DNA from: an uncultured Anaeromyxobacter sp.
GTDB taxonomy: Bacteria > Myxococcota > Myxococcia > Myxococcales > Anaeromyxobacteraceae
DNA length: 41,276 nucleotides
Direction of reading: 5' to 3'
Assembly: GCA_903874275.1 (NCBI GenBank)
Contig: CAIQRS010000245.1
Coordinates: 1 to 41,276 of the forward strand
The notes below the pieces were generated by a model. It was not told the origin of the DNA, did no database searches, and saw only the letters and a program-made list of their open reading frames with translations. Positions 1 to 11,970 of the stretch are shown here, in pieces. Made by a program: the position numbers and the translations under genes. The stretch's first letter is position 1. Each line of letters starts with the position of its first letter.

Positions 1-152
1 AACCGCAACCGCAGCCGCAACCGCAACCGCAGCCGCAACCGCAGCCGCAGCCGCAGCCGCAACCGCAGCCGCAGCCGCAGCCGCAACCGCAGCCGCAGCC
101 GCAACCGCAGCCGCAACCGCAGCCGCAACCGCAGCCGCAGCCGCAACCGCAG
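1..152. repeat. CCGCAA/CCGCAG hexamer tandem array
   Basis: From base 3 to 152 there are 25 uninterrupted hexamers, 10 CCGCAA and 15 CCGCAG, differing only at the last base and in no simple order. The array runs off the left edge, so its full length is unknown. On the plus strand it is open in all three frames (Pro-Gln, Asn/Ser-Arg, or Thr/Ala-Ala), so it could be the tail of an upstream gene. However, the Pro-Gln frame meets no stop soon after the array, which argues against a normal gene end. Bases 153-306 hold nothing recognisable except a ribosome binding site at 292-300. Confidence 0.9.
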
Positions 153-306
153 TCGCGTCCGGAGGGGTCGGCTCCCTTCCTGGGTGGGGTTGCCTCGGTG
201 GCGCACGCCCCGCGCCAGCCCGCGGTCGTTCGAGGGTGGATCCCGCGTCGGGCTGTCACGGGTCCTGCGCCGGGATGGGCGAACCCCACCCGGAAAGGAG
301 CCGCAC

Positions 307-630
307 ATGCCGTTCGATGCGTTCGAGGTCTCGCTGCAGATGGTGGCGTCGCTGAAGGAGCCGCTGGGCGCGCTGGAGAGGCGAGATCCGAGCCTGGCGC
401 AGCAGCTTCGCCGCGCGGCGTCGTCGGTGTCGCTGAACCTGAGCGAGGGCCGGAGAAGGACTGGCAAGGATCGCATCCACCTCTGGCGAGTGGCCGCCGG
501 CAGCGCCGACGAGGTGGCCGCGAGCCTGCGGGTGGCGGAGGCGTTCGGGTACGTGCAGGGTTCCGGAACCGCGCGGTCCCTCGCGCTCTGCGACCGCGTC
601 CTCGCCATGCTCTGGCGGTTGACCCACTGA
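307..630 (+). CDS. four-helix-bundle protein (23S rRNA intervening-sequence protein family)
   Basis: This is a 107-residue protein. Start ATG 307 is chosen because a strong Shine-Dalgarno (GGAAAGGAG, 292-300) precedes it at normal spacing; the same frame is open further upstream but has no such site. The N-terminal stretch (FDAFEVSLQMVASLKEPL) followed by QLRRAASSVSLNLSEG near residues 35-50 is typical of the small all-helical family first found encoded in 23S rRNA intervening sequences; the Avd accessory proteins of diversity-generating retroelements share the fold. The family lacks a settled enzymatic activity. No reverse transcriptase or variable repeat is visible nearby, so a retroelement role is not supported. 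The gene directly follows a hexamer tandem array. Confidence 0.75.
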   Translation: MPFDAFEVSLQMVASLKEPLGALERRDPSLAQQLRRAASSVSLNLSEGRRRTGKDRIHLWRVAAGSADEVAASLRVAEAFGYVQGSGTARSLALCDRVLAMLWRLTH

Positions 631-657
631 ATGGCGGGCCGGCGGTCCCGGCCGCTG

Positions 658-1662
658 CTACGCGTCGCGCGGCACGGCGATCATCCGTTCCAGCGCGCGG
701 CGCGCCCCGGCCGCCACGTCGGGCGGCACCTCGATGGCGTGCTTGCCGCGGCGCAGCGCGTCCCGGACCATGACCAGGTCGATCATCTTCATGTACGGAC
801 AGTGCATGCGGCAGCCCAGGCAGCCGTCGGCCACCACGAACTCCTTGTCCGGGTAGCGCTTCTTCAGGCCGGTGAGGATGCCGTGCTCGGTGGCCACGAT
901 GAAGGTCTTGGCCCCGGGGTGGCGGGCCACCGCGGCGGTCATGCCGGTGGTGGAGCAGACCTCGTCGGCCAGCTCGAGCACGTCGGCGCGGCACTCCGGG
1001 TGGGCGATGACGATCGCCCCGGGACGCTCCCCGTGCACCTTCTCCACGCTGGCGCTGCGCAGCACGTCGTGGATGGGGCAGGCCCCGTCGTAGACCACGA
1101 CCTCCTTCTCCGGCACCTTCGACTTCACCCAGGCCCCCAGGTTGCGGTCGGGGGTGAAGAGGATCTTCTTCTCGGGCAGCGAGCGCACCACGCTGGCGGC
1201 GTTGGCGCTGGTGCAGCAGATGTCGGAGAGCGCCTTCACCTCGGCGGTGGAGTTCACGTAGGTGACCACCGCGTACCCCGGGTAGCGCTCCTTCCAGTCC
1301 TCCAGCGACTCGGCCGAGATGGAGTCGGCCAGCGAGCAGCCGGCCGAGAGGTTGGGGAGCAGCACGGTCTTGGCGGGGTTGAGCACCTTGGCCGACTCGG
1401 CCATGAAGTGGACGCCGCAGAAGACGATGGTGGACTGCGGGACCTTCTGGGCCTCGATGGCGAGCTGCAGCGAGTCACCCACCACGTCGGCCAGCCCCTG
1501 GATCTCGGGCAACTGGTAGTTGTGGGCCAGGATGACCGCGTCCTTCTCGCGCTTCAGCTCGAGGATCTCGGCCTCGACCTCGCGGACCTGCTCGGGGGAG
1601 AGGTCGGTCCCGTTGAAGGGGTTCGCCACCGGATCGTGGACGTGGGCGACGGGCAGGCTCAT
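658..1662 (-). CDS. nadA: quinolinate synthase NadA
   Basis: The 334-residue product condenses iminoaspartate with dihydroxyacetone phosphate to quinolinate in de novo NAD synthesis; the enzyme is cytosolic and carries a 4Fe-4S cluster. Visible family motifs are ILAHNYQLPEIQ (residues 44-55), FCGVHFMAESAK (81-92), the SAGCSLAD segment around Cys109, GACPIHD (Cys195), HPEC (Cys224) and DGCLGCRMHCPYM (Cys281/284/288). By spacing, Cys82, Cys195 and one Cys of the last group should be the cluster ligands. The length matches bacterial NadA. No nadB or nadC is in the window. The start codon lies only 17 bp from the start of the divergent methyltransferase gene, and I see no Shine-Dalgarno, so the message may be leaderless. 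Confidence 0.96.
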   Translation of the reverse strand: MSLPVAHVHDPVANPFNGTDLSPEQVREVEAEILELKREKDAVILAHNYQLPEIQGLADVVGDSLQLAIEAQKVPQSTIVFCGVHFMAESAKVLNPAKTVLLPNLSAGCSLADSISAESLEDWKERYPGYAVVTYVNSTAEVKALSDICCTSANAASVVRSLPEKKILFTPDRNLGAWVKSKVPEKEVVVYDGACPIHDVLRSASVEKVHGERPGAIVIAHPECRADVLELADEVCSTTGMTAAVARHPGAKTFIVATEHGILTGLKKRYPDKEFVVADGCLGCRMHCPYMKMIDLVMVRDALRRGKHAIEVPPDVAAGARRALERMIAVPRDA

Positions 1663-1667
1663 GGACG

Positions 1668-1675
1668 TATAGATA
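1668..1675. promoter_or_regulatory. possible shared -10 element between nadA and the methyltransferase gene
   Basis: The 17-bp gap between the two divergent start codons contains TATAGATA. Read on the plus strand, TATAGA (1668-1673) ends 6 bases before GTG 1680. Read on the minus strand, TATCTA (1675-1670) ends 7 bases before the nadA ATG. Both spacings would place transcription start at the start codon, giving two leaderless messages. No convincing -35 is visible on either side, so this is a prediction only. Confidence 0.35.
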
Positions 1676-1679
1676 CCCG

Positions 1680-2447
1680 GTGCGCCTCGCCGTCACCACT
1701 CCCTTCCGACCCACGCCGGCGGCCCTCTCGGCCGCCCGGGACGCGGCCCTCCGGCGCTCCCTCCCCTTCCAGCCCCGCGCCACCCGGTCGCTCGCCGAGG
1801 TGGCTGCCGCCGCTGAGGCCGACGCGCTCCTCGTCCTCGGAGGGTTCGCCTCCCTCTGGGTGGCCGGCGCCGAGCAGCGCTGGCACCCGGGGATGGGCGG
1901 GCTGCGGGCCAAGCGATTGCTCAAGGGAGAGCGGATCACCGGCGACTCGTTCCTCGAGGCGGCGCGTCTGCGCCCGGGCGACGCGGTCCTCGACTGCACC
2001 CTGGGTCTCGGGGCCGACGCGCTGGTGGCGGCCGCCGCGGTGGGTCCGGGCGGCCGGGTGGTGGGGCTCGAGAGCTCGCCTGCGCTCGCCGCCTGGGCCG
2101 GCGAGGGGTTCGCCCGTCTCCCCGGAGAGGCCGCCTCCCGGGTCGAGGTGATCGCCGCCGACCACGCCGTCTGGCTGGAGGCAGCGCCCGAGCGCAGCTT
2201 CGACGTGGTGGTCTTCGACCCCATGTTCCGCCACCCCCGAGCGGCGGCGCCCGGGTTCGACCTGCTGCGACGCCTCGGCGACGCCCGCCCCCTCTCCCGG
2301 GGTGCGATCGACCGGGCGGTGCGGGTGGCGCGGCGGGGCGTGCTGGTGAAGGACGGGACGCCAGGCTGGGACCTGGCGCGGCTCGGGCTCGCGCCCCTCG
2401 ACGGGCGGCGCGGGGCCGAGCGGCTCTACGCCTGGATCGACGCCTAG
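1680..2447 (+). CDS. class I SAM-dependent methyltransferase, RsmJ/YpiP-like
   Basis: A 255-residue protein beginning with GTG 1680. A SAM-binding loop is seen at LDCTLGLGADAL (about residues 104-115), an acidic strand end at VVGLES, and FDVVVFDPMFRHP (about 174-186). The last resembles the DPMYPH catalytic signature of the RsmJ family (16S rRNA m2G1516 methyltransferase) and of Firmicute YpiP. The methylated substrate cannot be read from the sequence, so rRNA methylation is inference. No Shine-Dalgarno precedes the GTG, and a -10-like element sits at leaderless spacing. A perfect hairpin follows the stop codon. Confidence 0.7.
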   Translation: MRLAVTTPFRPTPAALSAARDAALRRSLPFQPRATRSLAEVAAAAEADALLVLGGFASLWVAGAEQRWHPGMGGLRAKRLLKGERITGDSFLEAARLRPGDAVLDCTLGLGADALVAAAAVGPGGRVVGLESSPALAAWAGEGFARLPGEAASRVEVIAADHAVWLEAAPERSFDVVVFDPMFRHPRAAAPGFDLLRRLGDARPLSRGAIDRAVRVARRGVLVKDGTPGWDLARLGLAPLDGRRGAERLYAWIDA

Positions 2448-2449
2448 CA

Positions 2450-2472
2450 GCCGGGCGGCCACGCCGCCCGGC
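2450..2472. terminator. hairpin between convergent methyltransferase and lon genes
   Basis: A perfect 10-bp inverted repeat, GCCGGGCGGC (2450-2459) and GCCGCCCGGC (2463-2472), with a 3-nt loop. It sits between the stop codons of the plus-strand methyltransferase (2447) and minus-strand lon (2484). No T-tract follows on either side, so it would be a non-canonical or bidirectional terminator. Confidence 0.5.
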
Positions 2473-2483
2473 AAGTCAGCTTC

Positions 2484-4889
<2,406 letters not shown>

Positions 4890-4976
4890 GTTCGACCTCC
4901 GGTCCCTTCCTTCTACCACCGGACCGCAGGGTGGACAGTTCTGCGACCCATCGGGAACCATGGAAAAAGCCGTTCC

Positions 4977-5005
4977 TTGTCCCCCCGGCCGCGCCGGGCT
5001 AGAAC
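4977..5005 (+). promoter_or_regulatory. predicted promoter with operator-like palindrome for the aminotransferase gene
   Basis: TTGTCC (4977-4982) and TAGAAC (5000-5005) are separated by 17 bp. The spacer contains a perfect inverted repeat CCCGGC-CGC-GCCGGG (4984-4998), in a place where a repressor or MerR-type activator could bind. Transcription would begin about one base before ATG 5014, so the message would be nearly leaderless. Confidence 0.4.
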
Positions 5006-5013
5006 GGCGGCAA

Positions 5014-6705
5014 ATGTCCACTTTCCAGGAGCTGGCGGCGCGCTTCCGGGACGCCGAGTGCGGGCGCGGGGCGCGCATCCCCACCCCGTTCGGGCCGCGC
5101 CTGCTCCACCCGGCCGACGGGACCGCCACCGGCCACCACCTCGACTTCGTGGAGCGCTGGGTGGACGCCCTCCGCCCCCTGTACGCCAACACCCACACCG
5201 CGGTCTCCACCACCGGCCGGGTGATGAACGGGCTGCGCGAGCAGGCCCGCGCCGCCATCGCACGGTCGGTGAACGCCGGCCCGGAGGACGTGGTCCTCTT
5301 CACCGGCAGCGGGGCCACCGCGGCGGTGAACAAGCTCACGGGCCTGCTCGGCCTGCGCATCCCCGAGCCGCTGGAGCGGGAGTTCCAGCTCTCCTCCCAC
5401 GTCCCCCCGGGGAGGCGCCCGGTCGTCCTGGTCGGCCCCTACGAGCACCACTCCAACGTGCTGCCCTGGGTGGAGAGCATCGCCGACGTGGAGGAGGTGG
5501 CCCTCGACTCCCGGGGGCACGTGGACCTCGACGACCTGCGCCGCCGCGCCCGGGCCGCGCGCGGGAGGCCGCTGGTGGCCGGGGCCTTCTCGGCCGCCTC
5601 CAACGTGGACGGCCTCCTCACCGACGTGGCCGGCGTGGCCCGGGTCCTCCACGAGGAGGGGGCGCTGGCCTTCGTGGACTTTGCCGCCGGCGGGCCCTAC
5701 CTGCCCATCGACATGCACCCGGCCGATCCCCTGGCGCGGCTCGACGCGGTCTTCGTCTCCACCCACAAGTTCCCGGGGGGGCCGGAGGGCTCGGGGGTGC
5801 TCATCGCCCACCGCGACCTCTTCCTGACCCGAACCCCGGAGCGGCCCGGCGGCGGAACGGTCGATTACGTCTCGGGCTGCCGCCCCGACCAGGTGGACTA
5901 CGTGCACCGGCTCACCGAGCGGGAGGAGGGGGGCACGCCCGACATCGTCGGCGACCTGCGGGCCGGAATCGCCTTCGCCCTCAAGGACCACGCCGGGGCC
6001 GCCGCCATCCGCGACCACGACGTGGCGCTGGCCCGCGCCGCGGTCGATCGGCTCTCCCGCCACCCGCGCATCCAGGTCTACGGACCGCTCGACTCCCCGC
6101 GCCTGCCCATCCTCTCCTTCAACGTGGAGGGGCTGCACCACGATCTCGTCTCGGCGCTCCTCGACCACCTCTTCGGGATCCAGAACCGGGCCGGCTGCTC
6201 CTGCGCCGGCCCTTACGGCCACCGGCTTCTCGGCATCGCGGGGGAGCGCTCGGAGCGCTACCGGAGGCTCATCGCCGGAGGGGTGACGGGGGCGAAGCCT
6301 GGCTGGGTGCGGGTCTCGCTCCCCTGGTACGCGTCGCCCGGGGACGTGGAGTTCACGCTGCGTGCGGTGGAGTTCGTGGCCTCGCGCGGCGAGGCCTTCG
6401 TGCCCCTCTACCGGCTCGACTGGCGGGACGGGGTGTGGCGCCACCGGGAGGCTGAGGTGGCGGAGCCCTCGCCGGTCCGGCTCACCGCGGAGTCGATCCT
6501 GTCCGGGCCGTCCCCGGCCGGGCCGGTCCCCTCCCCGTCGGAGCGGGATGCCGAGCGTGCCGGCTACCTGGCCGAGGCGGAGCGGCTCGCGGACGGACTG
6601 GAGCGGCGCTGGAGGGCCGAGCCGCCGGAGTGGAACCGCCCCACCGGCCGGCCGGACGTCGATGCGCTGGTGTGGTTCCGCTACGTGGAGACGGAGGGGC
6701 TGTAG
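5014..6705 (+). CDS. class V aminotransferase, cysteine-desulfurase-like, with C-terminal extension
   Basis: A 563-residue PLP enzyme. Start ATG 5014 is chosen because the earlier in-frame stretch lies inside the lon promoter region. Features: [13 protein letters not shown] for phosphate binding; HHSN and FVDFAAGG for cofactor contacts; the Schiff-base lysine in [15 protein letters not shown] (near residue 253); and a Cys-containing loop [18 protein letters not shown] (near 395), which fits the mobile catalytic-cysteine loop of desulfurases. SufS-type enzymes are about 400 residues, so roughly 120 C-terminal residues are extra and unrecognised. No suf, isc or tRNA-thiolation partner is adjacent, so the substrate is unknown. 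Its 3' end overlaps the convergent hydrolase gene by 25 nt. Confidence 0.75.
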   Translation: MSTFQELAARFRDAECGRGARIPTPFGPRLLHPADGTATGHHLDFVERWVDALRPLYANTHTAVSTTGRVMNGLREQARAAIARSVNAGPEDVVLFTGSGATAAVNKLTGLLGLRIPEPLEREFQLSSHVPPGRRPVVLVGPYEHHSNVLPWVESIADVEEVALDSRGHVDLDDLRRRARAARGRPLVAGAFSAASNVDGLLTDVAGVARVLHEEGALAFVDFAAGGPYLPIDMHPADPLARLDAVFVSTHKFPGGPEGSGVLIAHRDLFLTRTPERPGGGTVDYVSGCRPDQVDYVHRLTEREEGGTPDIVGDLRAGIAFALKDHAGAAAIRDHDVALARAAVDRLSRHPRIQVYGPLDSPRLPILSFNVEGLHHDLVSALLDHLFGIQNRAGCSCAGPYGHRLLGIAGERSERYRRLIAGGVTGAKPGWVRVSLPWYASPGDVEFTLRAVEFVASRGEAFVPLYRLDWRDGVWRHREAEVAEPSPVRLTAESILSGPSPAGPVPSPSERDAERAGYLAEAERLADGLERRWRAEPPEWNRPTGRPDVDALVWFRYVETEGL

Positions 6706-7589
6706 GTTTGCGGCGCCGCAGCGGGGAGCTGCGATACGACGAAGGGAATCAGCAGGCGGTTCAGCTCCTCCGGTCGTTCCATCGGTACCAGGTGGCCTGC
6801 CCCCTCTATCCACCCGAGGCGCGCCCCGGCGATGGCGCCGGCGATGTGCTGGCTCAGCCGGGGCGGATTGCCGCGATCCTCCCTGCCGCAGAGAACCAGG
6901 GTGGGAACCGTCACCCTGTCCAGGCGCCCGAGGATGTCCGGCGCATCGATGACGACTGCCATGGCCGCGCGGACCAGTGCTTCACGGGGAAGCGAGGTTG
7001 CGCTTCGCACGAATTCCTCCACGAGCTCCGGACGGTCCCGACGCGAACGCCGAGCCAGCATGAGCGGGGCGATCTGGGAGCGCGCCAGCCATACCGGCAG
7101 CCCGAAGCGACGAACGAGGGCGACGAGCAGCCCAAACTTCGCCTTGCGGTACGGTGTCTGCTTCTCGGCGCTGCCGTCGAGCACCGCGAGTGCGCTCACG
7201 AACGCCGGGTGGCGCACGGCGAGCAGAAGGGACAGCGCTGCGCCCCAGGACCAACCGACGCAGACCGCGCGCCGGATGCCCATCGCCGGCAACGCGCCAG
7301 CAAGCACGTCCGCATGCTCCGCCAGATCGAACGGCGGGGGCACCTCGCTCGCGCCGTGGCCAGGAAGGTCGAGCACCACCACCCGCCCGAGGCGTGCCAG
7401 GGGTTCGATCTGCGCTTGCCAGAGGCTGGAGTCGATGAAGAGCCCGTGCAGGAGGAGGATGTCGGGGTCGTCGGGTCGGTGTCGGGCCCCGTGGATGGCG
7501 TAGACCCATCTCCCCATGGACGTCTGGACCGACCTCGTTGGGGAGCGGGGCTCGGATGGGGACAGCGGGGCGCCGGGACGATCGATCAT
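6681..7589 (-). CDS. alpha/beta-hydrolase fold protein
   Basis: A 302-residue protein, ATG 7589. The fold's signature is complete: oxyanion-hole HGLF (near residue 50), nucleophile Ser114 in GWSWGAA, acid in VLCGREDRGNPP, and histidine in EGAGHLVPMERPEELN near the C terminus. This is the arrangement of small esterases, C-C hydrolases and haloperoxidase-like enzymes; the substrate cannot be told. It lies 38 nt downstream of the acetoacetate-decarboxylase-like gene on the same strand and is probably cotranscribed with it. A second in-frame ATG near 7516, just before GRWVYAIHGA, is an alternative start that would remove an unconserved-looking N-terminal tail. Confidence 0.8.
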   Translation of the reverse strand: MIDRPGAPLSPSEPRSPTRSVQTSMGRWVYAIHGARHRPDDPDILLLHGLFIDSSLWQAQIEPLARLGRVVVLDLPGHGASEVPPPFDLAEHADVLAGALPAMGIRRAVCVGWSWGAALSLLLAVRHPAFVSALAVLDGSAEKQTPYRKAKFGLLVALVRRFGLPVWLARSQIAPLMLARRSRRDRPELVEEFVRSATSLPREALVRAAMAVVIDAPDILGRLDRVTVPTLVLCGREDRGNPPRLSQHIAGAIAGARLGWIEGAGHLVPMERPEELNRLLIPFVVSQLPAAAPQTYSPSVST

Positions 7590-7627
7590 GGTCCACTCCG
7601 TTGAGCGCGTCCGGCGCGGGCGAGGGG

Positions 7628-8398
7628 TCAGGTGGGTTCGCCGGCGTGCAGCCGGGCCAGGTATCGCAGGCAGCACCCCACCGCGATCGGGCGCGCCCCG
7701 TCGACACCGAGAGCCCGCAGGTTCTCGGTCATGCGGTGATGGCCAGACCCGAGCGCCAGCCGGACCGTTCCCCCGGATGAGAAGCGGAATGGCCCTCTCA
7801 CGTCGACCACGGTCCGCAGCGTCCGCCCTCTCAGTTCGGAGTACAGCACCAGGTCGAGCGCGGGCCCGGGCCAGCGCCAGCCAACCTCTCCCGAAAGGGT
7901 GAGGAGCGGGGCCGCCCCGGTCGGATCCAGCACCTGACCATCGACGCTGCTCGTCCCGACGCGGAGCGGAAGCTGGGTCAGGAACTTCGGGAGGCCCCAC
8001 AGTTCCCGCCCACCCACGTCGGCAAGCGGTGTCGAGACCGGCAGGTCGAGGATGCGGTAGCCCGCGCTCCGCCGGCGCCCGGCACGCAGCAGTCCCATCA
8101 CGGCGATCCCGGAGGACGGCGCTCCGGTCGGGACCACCGCCAGGGCCGAGCCCACCTCGTGGTACGGGCCGATGGTCGTATCCCGGTAGTCGTAGAACCC
8201 GAGCGCCAGCAGCGCTCTCCGGCCCGGGAAGCGAAGCGGCTCGAGCCCGGACCCCTCCAGCAACCGCCGCGCCCGGACCGCATCTACCCAGAAGAACGCC
8301 AGCAGCGCCGTGCCGTCTGCGTACAGGATGGGGACCCGCACCGGGCCCATCGAGGTGCGGGCCTCCAACGTCTCCACGCCGAGGAAATCGTCTCCCAT
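7628..8398 (-). CDS. acetoacetate decarboxylase family protein
   Basis: A 256-residue protein, ATG 8398. The segment [12 protein letters not shown] (near residues 129-140) matches the active site of acetoacetate decarboxylase, GREL...YPKK; the Schiff-base Lys is kept (Lys138) but the neighbouring Lys that lowers its pKa is Phe here. Family members without the second lysine are known to catalyse aldol or hydratase chemistry or have unknown roles, so decarboxylation should not be assumed. Together with the downstream hydrolase it forms a two-gene set inserted between clpX and lon. The 143 bp upstream of it holds no feature I recognise beyond being the likely promoter region. Confidence 0.75.
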   Translation of the reverse strand: MGDDFLGVETLEARTSMGPVRVPILYADGTALLAFFWVDAVRARRLLEGSGLEPLRFPGRRALLALGFYDYRDTTIGPYHEVGSALAVVPTGAPSSGIAVMGLLRAGRRRSAGYRILDLPVSTPLADVGGRELWGLPKFLTQLPLRVGTSSVDGQVLDPTGAAPLLTLSGEVGWRWPGPALDLVLYSELRGRTLRTVVDVRGPFRFSSGGTVRLALGSGHHRMTENLRALGVDGARPIAVGCCLRYLARLHAGEPT

Positions 8399-8541
8399 GG
8401 TGGTCGCCTGGGCGAAGCCGGTGCGAAGCGGGCGTGCCCGCCCATTCCGCTCTCAGGGTCCGCCCTTGGCTGGGAGAGGACAAGTCCCGTGGCGGGGCGT
8501 CCCGGAAGGGCGGAACGACAACCCTCAACAGCGCAGGGGGA

Positions 8542-9789
<1,248 letters not shown>

Positions 9790-9804
9790 CTCTCGATCCT
9801 AGCG

Positions 9805-10410
9805 CTACTTGGCCTCGGCCGCCTTCTTCGTGACGATCACCTCGTCGATGAGGCCGTATTCCTTGGCCTCCTGCGGCGACATGAAGTAGTCCCGGTCGGT
9901 GTCCTTGGAGATCCGCTCGATGGGCTGGCCGGTGTGCCGGGCCAGGATCTCGTCGAGGGCGTGCTTGAGCCGCAGCGCCTCCCGGGCCTGGATCTCGATG
10001 TCGCTGGCCTGGCCGGAGAAGCCCCCGGAGAGCTGGTGGATCATGATGCGGGCGTTGGGGACGCCGAAGCGCTTGCCCTTCTGCCCGGCCGAGAGCAGAA
10101 CCGCCGCCATGCTGGCCGCCTGCCCCAGGCAGATGGTGGAGACCGGCGGCTTCACGTACTGCATGGTGTCGTAGATGGCCAGGCCCGAGGTCACCGAGCC
10201 GCCCGGGCTGTTGATGTAGATGGAGACGTCCTTCTCCGGATCCTCCGACTCGAGGAAGAGGAGCTGGGCGGTGACCACGTTGGCCACGTCGTCGTCGATG
10301 GCCGTCCCGATGAAGATGATGCGGTCCTTGAGCAGGCGCGAGTAGATGTCGTAGGAGCGCTCGCCCCGGTGGGTCTGCTCGATCACGTACGGCATCGGGA
10401 TGTAGGGCAT
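9805..10410 (-). CDS. clpP: ATP-dependent Clp protease proteolytic subunit ClpP
   Basis: The 201-residue serine peptidase forms the tetradecameric barrel that degrades substrates unfolded by ClpX. The catalytic triad is visible: Ser100 in GQAASMAA, His125 in [10 protein letters not shown] and Asp174 in [10 protein letters not shown]. The N-terminal segment [18 protein letters not shown] is short, as expected of the mature axial loop with little propeptide. The start ATG 10410 has a strong AGGAGG site. The gene lies 33 nt after tig. Confidence 0.97.
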   Translation of the reverse strand: MPYIPMPYVIEQTHRGERSYDIYSRLLKDRIIFIGTAIDDDVANVVTAQLLFLESEDPEKDVSIYINSPGGSVTSGLAIYDTMQYVKPPVSTICLGQAASMAAVLLSAGQKGKRFGVPNARIMIHQLSGGFSGQASDIEIQAREALRLKHALDEILARHTGQPIERISKDTDRDYFMSPQEAKEYGLIDEVIVTKKAAEAK

Positions 10411-10443
10411 CGTTCCTCCTGGGCGCCGCTCCGGCGGGCCCCT

Positions 10444-11724
10444 CTACTGGAAGATAGCGGCGGCGGCGAGGATCGCCACGACCTTGTCCTCGCGGATGCG
10501 CTGGCGCAGCGCCTGCCGCCCCTCGCCCTTGACCTGGAGCCGGGAGGGGGGCACGCCCATCTCGTCGGCGCGGCGCTGGATCTCCTCCTGCTCGTCCTGC
10601 TCGCCCACCTCGACCTTCTCGGCCAGCGCGATGGCCTCGAGGAGGAGCGCCGCCTTCACGGTGAGCAACGCCTGCTCGCGCATGTCGGCGCGGATGCGGG
10701 CCAGGTCGAGGTCGAGCGTCCTCAGATCCACGCCCTGGCGGGCCAGCCGCTGCGCGGTGTTCTCCACCATGGCGTCGATGGTCCGCTCGACCAGCGCGGG
10801 CGGGACCTCGAAGTCGTTCTTCTCGAGCGCGCCCTTGACCAGGGCGTCCCGCTCCTCGGCCTCGGCGCGCCGCTTCTCGCGCTTCCCCAGGTCGGTGCGG
10901 ATGCGGTCCTTGAGGGCGGGGAGCGTCTCCACCCCGTCGATGCCGACCTCCTTCGCGAAGGCGTCGTCGAGGGGCGGGATCTTCTGGGCGCGCAGCGACT
11001 TCACGGTGATGGCGAACTTGCCGTGCTTGCCGGCCAGCGCGGTGTCGCGGAAGTCGGCAGGGAACTGCTGCTCGGTCTCGAAGGACTCGCCGACCTTGCG
11101 CCCCAGGAGCGCCGCCATCTCGCCCGCGAAGAAGTTGCCGTCCTTCACCTGGATGAGCGCTCCCTCGGCGGTGCCGCCGTCGAAGGGCTTGCCCTCGACG
11201 CTGCCCTGGTAGTCGATGACCGCCCAGTCGCCCTCCTCGGCGACGTCGCGCCCCTCCACGTCCACCATCTCGCCGTAGGACTGGTGCAGCCGCTCCACCT
11301 CGGCGTCCACGGCGGCGTCGGTGATCTCCACCGGCTTCCGGGTCACGGTGATGCCGCGGTAGTCCCTGGGGACGATGACCGGCTTCACCTCGACACGGGC
11401 GGTGTAGGAGAAGGGCCGGTCCGGGCCGACGCCCCCCTCGCCCACCTGCACGCGGGGTGCGGCCACGGCGTCGAGGGCCTCCTGCTTGGTGGCCTCCTCG
11501 AAGCTCTTCTGGACGAGCTTCTCCACCACGTCGGCCTCGACCTGGTCCTTGAAGTTGCGCTCGAGCACCGTGCGGGGGGCCTTGCCGGGGCGGAAGCCGC
11601 GCAGCTTGGCGCGGCGCCCCAGCGCGCTGTAGGCGCGATCGATCTCCTTGGCCACCTCGGCGGCCTCGATCTCGACGGTGACCTTCTTCTCCACGGGGGA
11701 GAGCTTCTCGACCTGGATCTTCAT
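10444..11724 (-). CDS. tig: trigger factor (ribosome-associated chaperone and prolyl isomerase)
   Basis: A 426-residue protein binding the ribosome at L23 and shielding nascent chains. The ribosome-binding N-terminal domain contains [15 protein letters not shown] (near residues 43-57), equivalent to the GFRxGKxP loop of E. coli. The central FKBP-type domain starts at [20 protein letters not shown] (near 164-183) and includes [11 protein letters not shown]. The C-terminal part is helical, the chaperone arms. Length is typical (about 430). AAGGAA precedes ATG 11724. First gene of tig-clpP-clpX. Confidence 0.96.
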   Translation of the reverse strand: MKIQVEKLSPVEKKVTVEIEAAEVAKEIDRAYSALGRRAKLRGFRPGKAPRTVLERNFKDQVEADVVEKLVQKSFEEATKQEALDAVAAPRVQVGEGGVGPDRPFSYTARVEVKPVIVPRDYRGITVTRKPVEITDAAVDAEVERLHQSYGEMVDVEGRDVAEEGDWAVIDYQGSVEGKPFDGGTAEGALIQVKDGNFFAGEMAALLGRKVGESFETEQQFPADFRDTALAGKHGKFAITVKSLRAQKIPPLDDAFAKEVGIDGVETLPALKDRIRTDLGKREKRRAEAEERDALVKGALEKNDFEVPPALVERTIDAMVENTAQRLARQGVDLRTLDLDLARIRADMREQALLTVKAALLLEAIALAEKVEVGEQDEQEEIQRRADEMGVPPSRLQVKGEGRQALRQRIREDKVVAILAAAAIFQ

Positions 11725-11817
11725 TCGGGGAATTCCTTCAGGCGGAACGGGGGCATAGACCTACGGCCGGGAAGGCGCCGGGTCAAGGGAAATGGGGGTA
11801 CCGAATGAGCGGTTCAG

Positions 11818-11899
11818 TGGGCGGGGAGGGACTCGAACCCTCATGCCTTGCGGCACCGGATCCTAAGTCCGGCGCGTCTGCCAGTTCCGCCACCCGCCC
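11818..11899 (-). tRNA. tRNA-Leu (anticodon UAG)
   Basis: On the minus strand the acceptor stem GGGCGGG pairs with CCCGCCC, discriminator A. The anticodon loop CTTAGGA sits on a CCGGA/TCCGG stem, giving UAG for CUA-type Leu codons. A long variable arm (TGCCGCAAGGCA) and T arm GAGGG-TTCGAGT-CCCTC confirm a class II tRNA. CCA is not encoded. Confidence 0.95.
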
Positions 11900-11970
11900 G
11901 CGGACTCCGGGGGAGACTATCCGATCAGGGCCCGGGCCGGCGCACCCCGTTTCGTTGTAGAACCACCCGG

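Noticed and set aside
1-152. CRISPR array at the left edge
   Set aside because: The units are contiguous hexamers without spacers, and no cas genes are present.
307-630. Diversity-generating retroelement (Avd-like gene)
   Set aside because: No reverse transcriptase, template repeat or variable repeat lies in the window next to it; the left side is cut off, so this is only a lack of support.
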